Shown: positions 63,949 to 64,000 of the stretch, piece by piece | Numbering within the stretch: the stretch's first letter is position 1 | Layout of the letters: each line of letters starts with the position of its first letter | From: Marinobacter daqiaonensis | GTDB taxonomy: Bacteria > Pseudomonadota > Gammaproteobacteria > Pseudomonadales > Oleiphilaceae | Length of the DNA: 64,000 bases | Direction of reading: 5' to 3' | Assembly: GCF_900115285.1 (NCBI RefSeq) | Contig: NZ_FOYW01000001.1 | Span: 1,089,616 to 1,153,615 of the forward strand | Notes under the pieces: generated by a model | The model's database searches: none | What the model was told of the DNA's origin: nothing | Seen by the model: only the letters and a program-made list of their open reading frames with translations | Position numbers and translations under genes: made by a program

Positions 63949-64000
63949 ATGGAGAATCCGGTGGTAATTGGCCTGACCGGCGGGATTGGTAGCGGCAAGT
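63949..64000 (+). CDS. coaE: Dephospho-CoA kinase, start of gene only
   Basis: The first 17 residues read MENPVVIGLTGGIGSGK, the P-loop start of CoaE, the last enzyme of coenzyme A synthesis. The gene is cut by the window end. pilD-coaE adjacency is usual in pseudomonads and relatives, and AAGAGGG precedes the ATG. Confidence 0.9.
   Translation, partial: MENPVVIGLTGGIGSGK

Overview
The window is about 64 kb of a marine-type gammaproteobacterial chromosome. A Marinobacter-like genome is my best guess. It rests on remembered resemblance of MvaT, DapD, SlyX, RfaH, the pilA-pilBCD-coaE order and the repeat content, and I could not check it against a database. Most of the sequence is GC-rich. About 17.5-33 kb is clearly AT-rich, as expected for a horizontally acquired surface-polysaccharide locus.

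Layout. 0-5.5 kb: lysine/peptidoglycan genes dapD and dapE, an eight-copy tandem REP array, a membrane-anchored cold-shock-domain protein, slyX, and two uncharacterised genes. 5.7-13 kb: a GDP-mannose enzyme, the nucleoid protein MvaT, a beta-CASP metallo-beta-lactamase protein, and sulfur genes (cysH, an SLC13 permease, cysC). 13.2-45 kb: one long leftward polysaccharide locus. Reading in the direction of transcription it runs wzi, a large SLBB export protein, a small accessory/toxin-antitoxin patch, wzz, rfbBDAC, fdtA-type isomerase, acetyltransferase, fdtB-type aminotransferase, a TagF-like transferase, the proposed phosphoramidate block, wzx, an IS3-family insertion, three glycosyltransferases with wzy among them, pgm and a WecA-like initiating transferase. 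rfaH is divergent at the head of this locus (45.5 kb). 46-51.7 kb: damaged toxin-antitoxin and accessory genes, cysQ and a second beta-CASP protein. 51.8-64 kb: a DnaJ/TerB-type co-chaperone, a periplasmic protein, a minor pilin, a broken REP-associated transposase with repeat debris, an O-antigen-ligase-like protein, a serine hydrolase, and pilA, pilB, pilC, pilD and the start of coaE.

The most interesting part is 25.6-32.7 kb. A PEP-synthase-like protein (fused to a nucleotidyltransferase), a class I amidotransferase-like hydrolase and a separate nucleotidyltransferase match, family for family, the Campylobacter jejuni Cj1418/Cj1417/Cj1416 enzymes. Those make cytidine diphosphoramidate from glutamine, ATP and CTP for capsule phosphoramidate decoration. 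Here the trio sits in a Wzx/Wzy locus that also makes dTDP-L-rhamnose and a dTDP-3-amino-3,6-dideoxyhexose. It is accompanied by a TagF-like CDP-donor transferase, a formyltransferase and an unknown 128-residue protein. I infer an N-phosphoramidate-decorated O-antigen or capsule; this is not demonstrated.

The intergenic DNA is full of repeats: at least ten copies of a nested inverted-repeat element whose inner arms use CCACGG and outer arms CCGCGG, BIME-type REPs with an exact 82-bp tandem period, a 30-bp-arm palindrome, and two 8-bp microsatellites, one lying upstream of a glycosyltransferase gene.
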